A DNA stretch of 64,000 nt from JAHBXL01 sp964409775 (GTDB taxonomy: Bacteria; Planctomycetota; Phycisphaerae; Phycisphaerales; UBA1924): assembly GCA_964409775.1 (NCBI GenBank), contig CAYPEI010000002.1, positions 62,001-126,000 of the forward strand, read 5' to 3'. The notes below the pieces were generated by a model. That model did no database searches, was not told the origin of the DNA, and saw nothing but the letters and a program-made list of their open reading frames with translations. The translations under genes were made by a program, and so were the position numbers. The stretch's first letter is position 1. Every line of letters begins with the position of its first letter. This document shows, one piece after another, positions 1 through 7,785 of this stretch.

Positions 1-297
1 GACGCCGGCCTTGGCCGCGAGGTGGATCACCCCCGCCGGCTTCGCACGCGTAAAGAGCGCGTTCATCGCATCGGCGTCGCAGATGTCCGACCGCACCATC
101 TCGAAGCCGTCCGGCCGCGCCGCCGCGGTCCGCCGGATCGCTTCAATGTTGCGGGACTTGATCGCCTCGTCGTAGAAGGGATCAAAGTTGTCGATCCCGA
201 TGACGCGCTCGCCGCGCAAGACCAGGGCCTCGGTGACATGCGAGCCGATGAACCCCGCCGCTCCGGTCACGACGATCGGTCCGGATGACTGCGCCAT
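1..297 (-). CDS. NAD-dependent sugar-nucleotide epimerase (SDR family), 3' part outside window
   Basis: The N-terminal 99 codons of an extended short-chain dehydrogenase/reductase. The Rossmann glycine motif TGAAGFIGSH lies at residues 11-20, followed by a DNFDPFYD segment (about 37-44) and a D-I-C-D stretch where the family binds the adenine ring of NAD. The DNFDPFYD variant is most like UDP-glucuronate 4-epimerase / CapI-type enzymes that make nucleotide sugars for surface polysaccharide. The catalytic Y-x3-K is beyond the window edge, so the exact substrate is inferred. The ATG at 295-297 is preceded by AAGGAG with 5-nt spacing. An intrinsic terminator lies about 34 nt upstream of the start (see 331-372), leaving no room for an obvious separate promoter. 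Family assignment is firm; substrate is not. Confidence 0.85.
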   Translation of the reverse strand, partial: MAQSSGPIVVTGAAGFIGSHVTEALVLRGERVIGIDNFDPFYDEAIKSRNIEAIRRTAAARPDGFEMVRSDICDADAMNALFTRAKPAGVIHLAAKAGV

Positions 298-735
298 CTG
301 GGCTCCTTCCGGCTCCGGGCGGGGTCAGGTGCAAAAAACAAGCAGGGCGCCATCGTAAGACAGCGCCCCGCTGGAGGAGAGAGAGATCAAGGGGAAGTTC
401 GAACGGTATCGGCAGGAGGCTCACGAGCCTCTTGAAGTTTCCAGCCCTCGGATGTGAGGCGGCCCAACCCAGACCGCAAAGACCACACACCGCGACCAGG
501 CATGGAATCATTGGCCCGGACAGGCTCTCAGACCAAGGCCTCTACGCAGGTTCCCACGAATCGGTTCTGATTGCAAGATCAACTGACGCGACCTTGCCCA
601 TCTTTGCGAAATGGCGGGCACCTTACGTCCGAGAACTCTCATCGCGACCACTCAGCACCACCCGCCCTCGGGGTCGGGGAACCTCACGCTTCCCGACCAG
701 ATGCGCGTGCCTTGCGCCTGCGCAACGAGCCTCAT
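298..735. other. Intergenic region with terminator and a second hairpin
   Basis: About 440 bases without a convincing gene. Besides the terminator at 331-372 there is a smaller hairpin at 414-434 (arms AGGAGGCT and AGCCTCTT around CACG). No clear -35/-10 pair was found. Open frames crossing this region on the plus strand lack a ribosome binding site and recognisable protein content. Confidence 0.4.
331..372 (-). terminator. Intrinsic terminator upstream of the epimerase gene
   Basis: Reading the minus strand, arms AGCGGGGCGC and GCGCCCTGCT (9 of 10 pairs) enclose a 12-nt loop and are followed immediately by TGTTTTTTGC. This is a textbook Rho-independent terminator. It sits between the gene ending at 736 and the epimerase start at 297, only about 23 nt before the epimerase ribosome binding site, so it could act as an attenuator. 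Confidence 0.7.
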
Positions 736-1878
736 TCACGAGGGGTTTGGCCGTTTCCGCGGTTTTGGCGGGGTTGCGGGCGGCCGCGGCGGCGTGTCCT
801 GTTCCACATCCTCGGGCTTGGGCACGTCGACCTCATCCATGCCGGGGGCCGGCTTGTCGGCCTCACGCGGCCCTCGTGCTGCACGCCGGCCGGAGGGACC
901 GGGGACGCCGTCTCTGGCGGCGTTCTCCAGCCGCTCCAGCAGCATTTCCTGCTGCTCGGGGCTCAGCGTGTCAAAGAGCCGCATCAGTCGCTCGCGACGC
1001 TGCGCCGCGGCGACATTCGGACGCATCGGCTGGCCGGGCCGATCTTGCTCGGAGCGGGCCGCGTTCTCCCGCGACATCATGTCGTTCTCGCTCTTCTGCG
1101 GGGTGGCTCCGGGACCCTCCGAGGTGCGCTGCCCGACACGCTGCCGCACGTACATCTCCTCGCGTCGGCGTGCCTCCTGCTTGCGGTACTCATCGAGTTT
1201 CGCGTCCACGGCTTCGCGCTGGGCGGGCGACAACTTCTCCCAGATCCGGGTCATGTAGTCCTCGACGCGCGGCGCTCCGCTCATCAGTTCCCGCAGCCGC
1301 TGGCGGGCCGCCTCCTGACGGGCCTCCGCCGCCTCATCCATGGGTGGGGTGGGTTGATCCGGCTCCATCGTGTCGGGCCTGCGTCCGCCGCGGGGGGCCG
1401 TCGCATCGGGTGACTGGCCGCCCCGGCGGCCGAGCGCGCGGTCGAGTTCCTGTGCGGCGCGGCCCGAGAGGTTGGCGTCCTTGCGGAGTTCGATCAACTC
1501 TTCCCGGTGTTCGGCCATGTACTTGCGTGTCGCGGTCCGCAGTTCGTCGCCCACGGCCCTGAACTCGGCTTCCAGTTCCTCGGAGGCGCGGATTGCCTCG
1601 GGCGTGTCCTCGCGGGTCAGCACGCTCAGCGCCTCGCGCAGCACTTCCGGCGGGATGCGCTCGGCCATTCGCCGCGCCTCCTGCGATTGCCCGAAGGTGT
1701 TGACGACGCCGGGGACAGCACGTTCCTTGACCGGCGGGCCCTTCAGCACCGGCTCATCGCCCTTGGGCGGTTCGGCCAACCGTCCCGCCGCGGCTGCGCC
1801 TGCTGTGAACAGCAGTGCAACCATCATCCCGCATTGGGACCAACGCACGCCGAGCCGATTCCGCATTCGCAGATCCAT
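736..1878 (-). CDS. Secreted, highly charged hypothetical protein
   Basis: A 380-residue protein not recognised as any named family. Residues 1-33 look like a signal peptide (basic start, hydrophobic GMMVALLFTAGAAAA). The mature part is rich in Arg, Glu, Gln, Pro and Ala and is predicted mostly helical. It contains two related segments, LSPAQREAVDAKLDEYRKQE near 218-237 and LSPEQQEMLLERLENAARDG near 307-326. These resemble the 'LSPEQ(R/Q)' helical repeats of periplasmic Spy/DUF3106-like proteins, and that likeness is the only functional clue. The C-terminus is low-complexity (PRPPATPPKPRKRPNPS). The ATG at 1878 is preceded by AGGAG with 9-nt spacing. The gene stands alone on the minus strand, divergent from mrp. 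Envelope location is inferred from the signal peptide. Confidence 0.7.
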   Translation of the reverse strand: MDLRMRNRLGVRWSQCGMMVALLFTAGAAAAGRLAEPPKGDEPVLKGPPVKERAVPGVVNTFGQSQEARRMAERIPPEVLREALSVLTREDTPEAIRASEELEAEFRAVGDELRTATRKYMAEHREELIELRKDANLSGRAAQELDRALGRRGGQSPDATAPRGGRRPDTMEPDQPTPPMDEAAEARQEAARQRLRELMSGAPRVEDYMTRIWEKLSPAQREAVDAKLDEYRKQEARRREEMYVRQRVGQRTSEGPGATPQKSENDMMSRENAARSEQDRPGQPMRPNVAAAQRRERLMRLFDTLSPEQQEMLLERLENAARDGVPGPSGRRAARGPREADKPAPGMDEVDVPKPEDVEQDTPPRPPATPPKPRKRPNPS

Positions 1879-2055
1879 AAACGTGGACTCCTCTCGTGTC
1901 GCGGCACCCTATTGTCGGCTGAGTCGCCGTGGCCCGCGCAGCCACCTTCCGCTGCCCATGCAGCAAGGTATGGGTTCAACGGCCCCGACTCTGGTGATAT
2001 TGCCCCATTGGAGGGCCGGTTCAACCCTTGAGGCCACTATCGTCCCAGACAATCC

Positions 2056-3204
2056 ATGAACATTGACAAGGCCAGCATCCAAACCGCCCTTGCCCAGATC
2101 CGGCACCCCCGGACCGGCCAGGACCTCGTGGCTTCGGGCGCCATCGGCAAGATCGCTTACTGCGACGGGTACGCGAGCATCCGGGTCCGCGCGGGAGGCC
2201 TGGCCGACGACCAGAGACTCGCGTTGCAGCAGCAGGTTCGCGGGGCAGTGCAGGACCATGCTCGGCATGCCGGAGTCTCGCTCGCCGAGGTCCACATCGA
2301 ACTCACCGATGACCTGCCCGACGCACCGCTCCCGGCAGCCGCGGCGAGGCCGGTCGCGTCGAATCCTCCGCAGGGCGGGGCGGCGCACGGCAGCCTGAAG
2401 GCCCGCCACATCGTCGCGGTGGGTGCGGGCAAGGGCGGCGTGGGCAAGAGCAGCATCGCCGTGAACCTCGCTGTCGGGCTGGCTCGCAAGGGCCACGCCG
2501 TCGGACTCATGGACGGCGATATCTACGGGCCATCGCTGCCGACGATGCTTGGTCTCGGCGCGCTGGACACGGTTGTCCGCGGCAAGATGATCGAGCCGTT
2601 CTTCGTGCACAACGTCAAGGCCATGACCATCGGCAAACTCGTCGACCCCGACAAGCCGCTGGTGTGGCGCGGGCCGATGGCGCACTCGGCCTTCAAGCAA
2701 CTCATCGAGCAGACCGACTGGGGCGAACTCGACTACCTCGTGATCGACCTGCCCCCGGGCACGGGCGATGTCGCGCTGACCATGGCGCAGATGCTCCGGC
2801 TCACCGGGGCCGTCATCGTCTGCACACCGCAACGAGTCGCGCAGGATGATGCCGTGCGGGCGGCGAAGATGTTCCAGCAACTCGGCGTCGAGGTGCTTGG
2901 CGTCGTCGAGAACATGTCGTGGTTCGTCGGCGACGACGGCAGGGAGTACGACATCTTCGGCCGCGGCGGAGCCCAGAAGATGGCCCAACGGCTGGGTCTG
3001 CCCTTCCTCGGAGCCCTGCCGATCACCATGTCGCTCCGCGAGAACAGCGACCGCGGCGACCCCACCGCCAACTTCACCGACACCTCACCCGCAGGTGTCC
3101 GTCTCGCCCAGCACTTGAACGCCATGGTTCAGAATGTCGAGAACCAGGTCGCGCTCGCGGCCGTGCGCCAGGGCCACGCGCAGCCGAAACTCACCATTTC
3201 CTGA
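2056..3204 (+). CDS. mrp: Mrp/ApbC-family iron-sulfur cluster carrier ATPase
   Basis: A 382-residue Mrp/NBP35 P-loop ATPase, a family thought to carry and deliver iron-sulfur clusters. Residues 1-90 form an N-terminal MIP18/DUF59 domain. The deviant Walker A GKGGVGKS is at 125-132, followed by MDGDIYGPSLP, and the Walker B region is near LVIDLPPGTGD. The notable feature is the segment ENMSWFVGDDGREYDIFG (about 285-302). In E. coli Mrp this position carries the CxxC that holds the cluster; here there is no CxxC anywhere in the protein, as is also the case in some Bacteroidetes homologues. The stop overlaps the start of the next gene (TGATG), so the two are probably co-translated. Family certain; cluster-carrying function uncertain. 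Confidence 0.93.
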   Translation: MNIDKASIQTALAQIRHPRTGQDLVASGAIGKIAYCDGYASIRVRAGGLADDQRLALQQQVRGAVQDHARHAGVSLAEVHIELTDDLPDAPLPAAAARPVASNPPQGGAAHGSLKARHIVAVGAGKGGVGKSSIAVNLAVGLARKGHAVGLMDGDIYGPSLPTMLGLGALDTVVRGKMIEPFFVHNVKAMTIGKLVDPDKPLVWRGPMAHSAFKQLIEQTDWGELDYLVIDLPPGTGDVALTMAQMLRLTGAVIVCTPQRVAQDDAVRAAKMFQQLGVEVLGVVENMSWFVGDDGREYDIFGRGGAQKMAQRLGLPFLGALPITMSLRENSDRGDPTANFTDTSPAGVRLAQHLNAMVQNVENQVALAAVRQGHAQPKLTIS

Positions 3205-4097
3205 TGCTCCCCGCGATCGAACAACTCGACCTGCGAGACGCCGCGGCGGTCGTCGCCGCGTTGGAAGCGGGAGCCCGGGCCAACGCCGAGGCCGACTGCC
3301 GTCGCGGATCGATCGATCGCGTCGATCAGCCGGCGAGGCTGATCGCCACGGGCGACCTGCACGACAACCCGTTGCACCTGGCCCGGCTCGTCCGCGCGGC
3401 CGGGTTTGAGTCCGGCGACCCTGCGGACCACCGCCACCTCACGCTGCACGAACTGATCCACTCGGACCGGCTGGTGAACGGGATGGACTTTTCGTACCGC
3501 GTGCTGTCGCGGGTCGCGGCGCTCAAGGCTGCTTTCCCCGGGCACGTTCATGTGCTGCTCGCGAACCACGAACTTGCGCAACTCACCGGGTCCGAGGTCG
3601 CCAAGGACGGGATTCGTTTCGTGGCCGCGTTCGACGAGGCGCTGGACTTCGCGTTCGGCGAAGTCGCCCCGCGGGTCCGCGACGCGGTCTGCCGGTTTAT
3701 CCGCTCGATGCCGATCGCGCTGCGCATGGCCGCCCCCGGCGGCGATCTGCTGTGCGCCCACTCGCTCCCGGGACCGGAGCGGATGGACCGGTTCGACGCG
3801 ACGATCCTCGAGCGAGATCTGACGGATGACGACTATGTCGCGCGTTCGGGTTCGGCCCATTTCATGGTCTGGGGACGCAACCAACCGCCGGAACTGGTCG
3901 ACTCGCTCGCCAGGCGCTGGGGCGTCGGGCTCTTCGTGCTCGGGCACGAGAAGGCGGAGAACGGCGCGATGCGACTCGGCGGCGGCGCGGTGGTCCTGAA
4001 CTCCGACCATGAACGCGCTGTCTACGCCGAGTTGAACACGGTTGAGCCGCCCAACGCCGACCGCGTGCTGCAACTGCTCCGGCCGCTGTCGGGGTGA
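3204..4097 (+). CDS. Calcineurin-like metallophosphoesterase
   Basis: A 297-residue metallophosphoesterase. The metal-binding signatures are in order: GDLHDN near residue 49, LLANHE near 118 (the GNHE position) and FVLGHEKAENG near 245 (the GHxH position, here GHE). The substrate cannot be told from sequence; relatives include Ser/Thr protein phosphatases and nucleotide or phospholipid hydrolases. The first metal histidine pair (D-x-H) is present, while the last H-x-H is degenerate (H-E-K). The ATG at 3204 overlaps the mrp stop codon by one base, which fixes the start and implies translational coupling. No signal peptide, so cytosolic. Confidence 0.85.
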   Translation: MLPAIEQLDLRDAAAVVAALEAGARANAEADCRRGSIDRVDQPARLIATGDLHDNPLHLARLVRAAGFESGDPADHRHLTLHELIHSDRLVNGMDFSYRVLSRVAALKAAFPGHVHVLLANHELAQLTGSEVAKDGIRFVAAFDEALDFAFGEVAPRVRDAVCRFIRSMPIALRMAAPGGDLLCAHSLPGPERMDRFDATILERDLTDDDYVARSGSAHFMVWGRNQPPELVDSLARRWGVGLFVLGHEKAENGAMRLGGGAVVLNSDHERAVYAELNTVEPPNADRVLQLLRPLSG

Positions 4098-4163
4098 CGA
4101 TTCCTGTCGCCGAGCGGGCAATGCCCCTCGCGAAGCCAACGCTCGGCCTTGGTACGATCGATC

Positions 4164-5300
4164 ATGAAGATCGCCGACCTCGTCGCCGCCGTGGAACGGA
4201 TCGCGCCGCCCGAACTCGCCGAGCCCTGGGACAACGTGGGCCTGCTCATGGGCTCGCGCGATGCCCGGATCGCCGGGCCCATTCTTCTCACGATCGATCT
4301 GACCGAGGCGGTTGCCGAGGAGGCCGTGCGGCTGAAGTGCGGCGCGGTCGTCGCCTATCACCCTCCGATCTTCGAAGCACTGAAGCGGATCACAGACTCG
4401 ACCGAGGCCGGGCGGGTGGCAATCAGGCTGCTGGGCGCAGGGATCGCCGTCTATTCGCCCCACACCGCGCTCGATGCCGCGCCCGGCGGCATGACCGACT
4501 GGCTGGCGGAGGGGCTGCTGGGTCCGAAGGATGCCGGCGGGGGCGGCGATCGGCGCGCGCTGCGGTCGTATTCCGATTTGCCGCGCACGCAGGAACTCAA
4601 GATCGTGACGTTCGTCCCGGTCGCGAAACTCGACGGCGTGCGGAACGCGATGGCCTCGGCCGGAGCGGGGATCATCGGCAACTACACGGTGTGCTCGTTC
4701 GACAGCGCGGGGCACGGCACGTTTCTCGGCGGACCCGGGAGCAAGCCTGCTGCGGGCCGCGCGGGCACGCTCGAAACCTCCCCCGAGCACCGCCTGGAGA
4801 TGGTGTGCTCGCGCGGCGCGCTGGCGCTGGTCCTGGAGACTCTGCGGCGGTTTCATCCCTACGAGGAACCCGCGATCGATGTCTACGAACTTGTCGCGCG
4901 GCCCTCGCGGTCGGTCGGGGCGGGCCGGCGCATCACGCTCGACCACGCCGCGTCGCTTGACGAACTGGCCACGCGCCTGAAGACTCACCTGGGCATCGAC
5001 GGGGTGAAGATCGGCCCGGCCAACGACCATCCGATCGAACGCATCGGCGTGTGCCCGGGCGCGGGAGGCTCGCTGGTCCCCCTCGCGCTCGAAACAGGCT
5101 GCCAGTTGTTCGTCACAGGCGAAATGAAGCACCACGAGATCCGCGCAGCCATCGCCGACGGCCTGAGCGTGATGCTCGCCGGCCACACCCAGACCGAGCG
5201 GCCGTTCCTCAAGTTGCTCGCGCCGCGCCTGAGCAAGGAGTTGGGCGGCGCGAAGGTGCGGGTCAGCGCCGAAGACCGCGAGCCGTGGATCGCACGCTAG
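4164..5300 (+). CDS. Nif3-like dinuclear metal centre protein (YqfO type)
   Basis: A 378-residue Nif3/DUF34 protein, often annotated GTP cyclohydrolase I type 2 without firm evidence. The N-terminal Nif3 half has EPWDNVGLL (about 22-30), AYHPPIF (about 68-74) and SPHTALDAAPGG (about 97-108), all typical metal-site segments. A PII-like insertion follows (about 143-255; HRLEMVCSRGAL and FHPYEEPAIDVY), as in Bacillus YqfO. The C-terminal half has GVCPGAGGS, LFVTGEMKHHE and AGHTQTE, which complete the two-metal site. The ATG at 4164 (MKIADLV) is preferred over an in-frame start 15 nt upstream because it matches the family start. Its stop codon shares the palindrome CTAG with the stop of the convergent gene. 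Confidence 0.88.
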   Translation: MKIADLVAAVERIAPPELAEPWDNVGLLMGSRDARIAGPILLTIDLTEAVAEEAVRLKCGAVVAYHPPIFEALKRITDSTEAGRVAIRLLGAGIAVYSPHTALDAAPGGMTDWLAEGLLGPKDAGGGGDRRALRSYSDLPRTQELKIVTFVPVAKLDGVRNAMASAGAGIIGNYTVCSFDSAGHGTFLGGPGSKPAAGRAGTLETSPEHRLEMVCSRGALALVLETLRRFHPYEEPAIDVYELVARPSRSVGAGRRITLDHAASLDELATRLKTHLGIDGVKIGPANDHPIERIGVCPGAGGSLVPLALETGCQLFVTGEMKHHEIRAAIADGLSVMLAGHTQTERPFLKLLAPRLSKELGGAKVRVSAEDREPWIAR

Positions 5301-6379
5301 AAGGGTTCGACTTCCGCGACGACACTGACCGCCGCGAGTTCGTCATCGGCCAGGTCGACCGTCACGGGTTTGCCGAGCGCGGCAAAACTCGCGGCGCCCA
5401 GGTCCGGCATCACGCGAACGACCGGACGGGCGGCGTCGGCCTTCGACGGGCGCGCGATCACCACGGCGATGTCCCCGGTCGAGAGCCGCACGCACGCGCC
5501 CGGCGGGTATGCCCCGCACGCGCGGATCAGCGCGTTGGTCGCATCCGTGTCGAGCGTGCCGTCGCGGGCCAGCCGAGCAGTCTCCGTCAGCGCCGCGTGG
5601 GGCGCCAGCGCAGGGCGGTGCGCCCGCGGGGCAGCGATCGCCGCCGCGACATCGCATACACCAACCAGCAGCACAAGATCGTGGATGTGCGGGGCCTTGA
5701 CGGCCCGCGGCGTACCGCGGCCGTCGGGACGTTCGTGGTGCTGGGAGATCGCGAGAATGGTGCGTTCCGCCAGGGCGTCGATTCGTGAGGCTAGAAGGGC
5801 GGAGATATCGGGGTGGGCGCGGAGCCGGGACTGCTCGACCTCGGTGAGCGGTCGCGGGAGTTTGAAGGGATCGAACGGGAGCAGGTGATGACCGGCATCG
5901 GCGAGCAGCGCCACCAGCGCCGCGTCGCGGACGTCAGCGCGAGACCAGCCACTCTCGACCGCAGAGGCGACCGTGAGCGCGGCAGTCGCGACTGCGTGCT
6001 CGTGGAGGGGCGAGGCGGGCGCGGCGGTGCGGGTGAACGCGATCGCGGGCAGAGAGTCGCCATGGCGGGACGCCAGGTCGATGAGCGCGTCCACGATTTC
6101 GTCGAGCGGCTGCCGCGGCATCGGACGGTCTTCGGCGAGTCGATTCAGGAATGCACGGAGCGCAGACGCGAGGCTTGCGCGGGTCTCGGGCGCGTGCTCG
6201 ACGTCCACCGGAGATGTGCCGCCCCGAACATGTGCGCCCGGGCGTATCGGGTTGACGGCGTCGGAACCCGAAGGTACTCGCCGCGGGAGACGGTTCCACA
6301 TCGGTGTGCGGGCGGCGATCAGTTCCGCCGCGGCGGCGAGGGAGTGGGCGAACCCGAAGGGAGCGGAAGTCGTGGACAT
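5297..6379 (-). CDS. Degenerate HD-GYP-like domain protein
   Basis: About 360 residues resembling HD-GYP c-di-GMP phosphodiesterases. Several family landmarks remain: an H in HEHAVATAALT, RLRAHPDISALLASRID, ISQHHERPDGRGTP (the HHER-DG-G-P motif) and a VCDVAAAI helix. However, the defining HD pair is AD (LLADAGHHLLP where active enzymes have LLHDIGKL.IP), and the GYP Tyr is replaced by Thr (GTP). The protein is therefore probably not a functional phosphodiesterase and may be a binding or scaffold version. The C-terminal 80 residues (PPGACVRLSTGDIAVVIARP) look like the beta-rich tail found in many HD-GYP proteins. The ATG at 6379 is chosen because AAAGGG lies 7 nt upstream; another ATG exists at 6400. 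The gene ends convergently with the Nif3-like gene, overlapping by 4 nt. Confidence 0.75.
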   Translation of the reverse strand: MSTTSAPFGFAHSLAAAAELIAARTPMWNRLPRRVPSGSDAVNPIRPGAHVRGGTSPVDVEHAPETRASLASALRAFLNRLAEDRPMPRQPLDEIVDALIDLASRHGDSLPAIAFTRTAAPASPLHEHAVATAALTVASAVESGWSRADVRDAALVALLADAGHHLLPFDPFKLPRPLTEVEQSRLRAHPDISALLASRIDALAERTILAISQHHERPDGRGTPRAVKAPHIHDLVLLVGVCDVAAAIAAPRAHRPALAPHAALTETARLARDGTLDTDATNALIRACGAYPPGACVRLSTGDIAVVIARPSKADAARPVVRVMPDLGAASFAALGKPVTVDLADDELAAVSVVAEVEPF

Positions 6380-6458
6380 GGGGCAACCCTTTCGCGGCAT
6401 GAACCGCCGCCGAATGGGTTATCGGCACTGCCGCGGGCTGGGTTGAGGGAACCGGCGA

Positions 6459-7748
6459 CTACCGATCGAGTTCCGCCGCCACGACGTTGATCGAGCCGAT
6501 CACCGCCGGCACATCCGAGAGCAAGTGGCCCTCGGTCATCTTGGCCATCGCGGAGTAGTTGATGAAGCAGGCCGGACGGGTGCGGACGCGCCACGGCCGC
6601 GGACCGCCGTCGGACACGATGTAGAAGCCCTGCTCGCCGTTGGGGCCTTCGTTCCAGCCGTAGGCCTCGGCGACGGGGGCCTTCCACCCGCGGTTGGACA
6701 TGATCAGTTCGAAGTGCTGGATCAGCCCCTCGATCGAGCCGTACACGTCCTTCTTCGGGGGCTTGACCATCTTCGAATCGGCGAAGGCGTCGACAGGCCC
6801 GCCGGGGATGTTGTCGATCAGTTGGCGGATGATGTGCATCGACTGCTTGATCTCTTCGACGCGCACCCGGTACCGCGAATACGCGTCGCCCTCCATCGCG
6901 ATCGGCACCTTGAACTCGACGGCGGGGGCGCCCTGGTTGTCCCAGTTGTCGGCGTAGCAGAGGTAGGGCGCGTCCTTCCGCAGGTCGCGCTTCACACCGC
7001 TGCCGCGCGCCATCGGCCCGGTCAGCGAGTGCGCGATCGCCTCATCGTGCGTCAGCACGCCGATGCCCTTCGTGCGGTCGATGAAGATCCGGTTGGCGTT
7101 GAGCAGGCCCTCCATATCCTCAAGCGACCGCGGCAGGTCTTCGTTGATGAGGTCCTTCACCAGTTTCTGGAACACCGCCTGGTCCGGCAGGTCCTGCATC
7201 AGTCCGCCGACGCGCGTCCAGTCCGCGTGGAACCGCTGCCCGGCGATGAAATCGCAGATGTCGTAGATCTTCTCGCGCGGGTTGAACGCGAAGAGGAACG
7301 CGGTGATGCCGCCAAGGTCCAGCGCCGCCGCGCCCACGCAGAGCAGGTGGTTCTGGATCCGCGCCAGTTCGTTCATGATGGTGCGCAGCACCTTGCACCG
7401 CGGCGTGATCTCGATGCCGAACAGCCGCTCCACCGCGCCGTGCCAGGTGATGTCGTTGTGGATGGGCGAGAGATAGTCCATCCGCGAGACGATCGTCACA
7501 TACTGGTTGTAATCGAGGTGCTCGCCGAGTTTCTCAAAGCCCGAGTGGAGGTACCCGATGTGCGGCGTGCACCGCGCGATCCGTTCGCCGTCGAGTTCCA
7601 GCACCACCCGGAGCGTCGTGTGCGTCGCGGGGTGCTGCGGACCGAAGTTCAGCACCCAGCGCTCGCCCGTGTCCACGTGTTCCGTGAGGTAACTCGTAGA
7701 CTCGGTGTCGACGTCGAATCCCTGCTCTGGACGGATGGTGTACGGCAT
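6459..7748 (-). CDS. nuoD: NADH-quinone oxidoreductase subunit D (49 kDa)
   Basis: A 429-residue NuoD/HyaE-type large subunit of respiratory complex I, the peripheral-arm subunit lining the quinone pocket. Characteristic segments are LNFGPQHPATHTTLR near residue 33, HIGYLHSGFEKL near 62, YLSPIHNDITWH near 94 and, at the C-terminus, DVPAVIGSINVVAAELDR. The quinone-pocket His of GPQHPATH is present. The ATG at 7748 (MPYTIRPEQ) is preferred over an upstream in-frame start. No other nuo gene occurs in the window; the upstream gene is a glycosyltransferase, 37 nt away. Complex I genes are therefore dispersed in this genome or this is a second copy. Confidence 0.93.
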   Translation of the reverse strand: MPYTIRPEQGFDVDTESTSYLTEHVDTGERWVLNFGPQHPATHTTLRVVLELDGERIARCTPHIGYLHSGFEKLGEHLDYNQYVTIVSRMDYLSPIHNDITWHGAVERLFGIEITPRCKVLRTIMNELARIQNHLLCVGAAALDLGGITAFLFAFNPREKIYDICDFIAGQRFHADWTRVGGLMQDLPDQAVFQKLVKDLINEDLPRSLEDMEGLLNANRIFIDRTKGIGVLTHDEAIAHSLTGPMARGSGVKRDLRKDAPYLCYADNWDNQGAPAVEFKVPIAMEGDAYSRYRVRVEEIKQSMHIIRQLIDNIPGGPVDAFADSKMVKPPKKDVYGSIEGLIQHFELIMSNRGWKAPVAEAYGWNEGPNGEQGFYIVSDGGPRPWRVRTRPACFINYSAMAKMTEGHLLSDVPAVIGSINVVAAELDR

Positions 7749-7785
7749 AGGGCGGGATCGTAGGAGGGCGGCTCCCGCGCCGGCA

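Noticed and set aside
285..1562. Long plus-strand open frame antisense to the secreted protein gene at 736-1878
   Set aside because: It has no ribosome binding site, is Arg/Pro/Ala-rich with no family match, and overlaps the minus-strand gene with signal peptide. It is a by-product of high GC content.
3129..5186. 685-codon minus-strand open frame opposite the metallophosphoesterase and Nif3-like genes
   Set aside because: Both plus-strand genes have conserved motifs and coupled starts; the antisense frame is His/Arg/Asp-rich noise.
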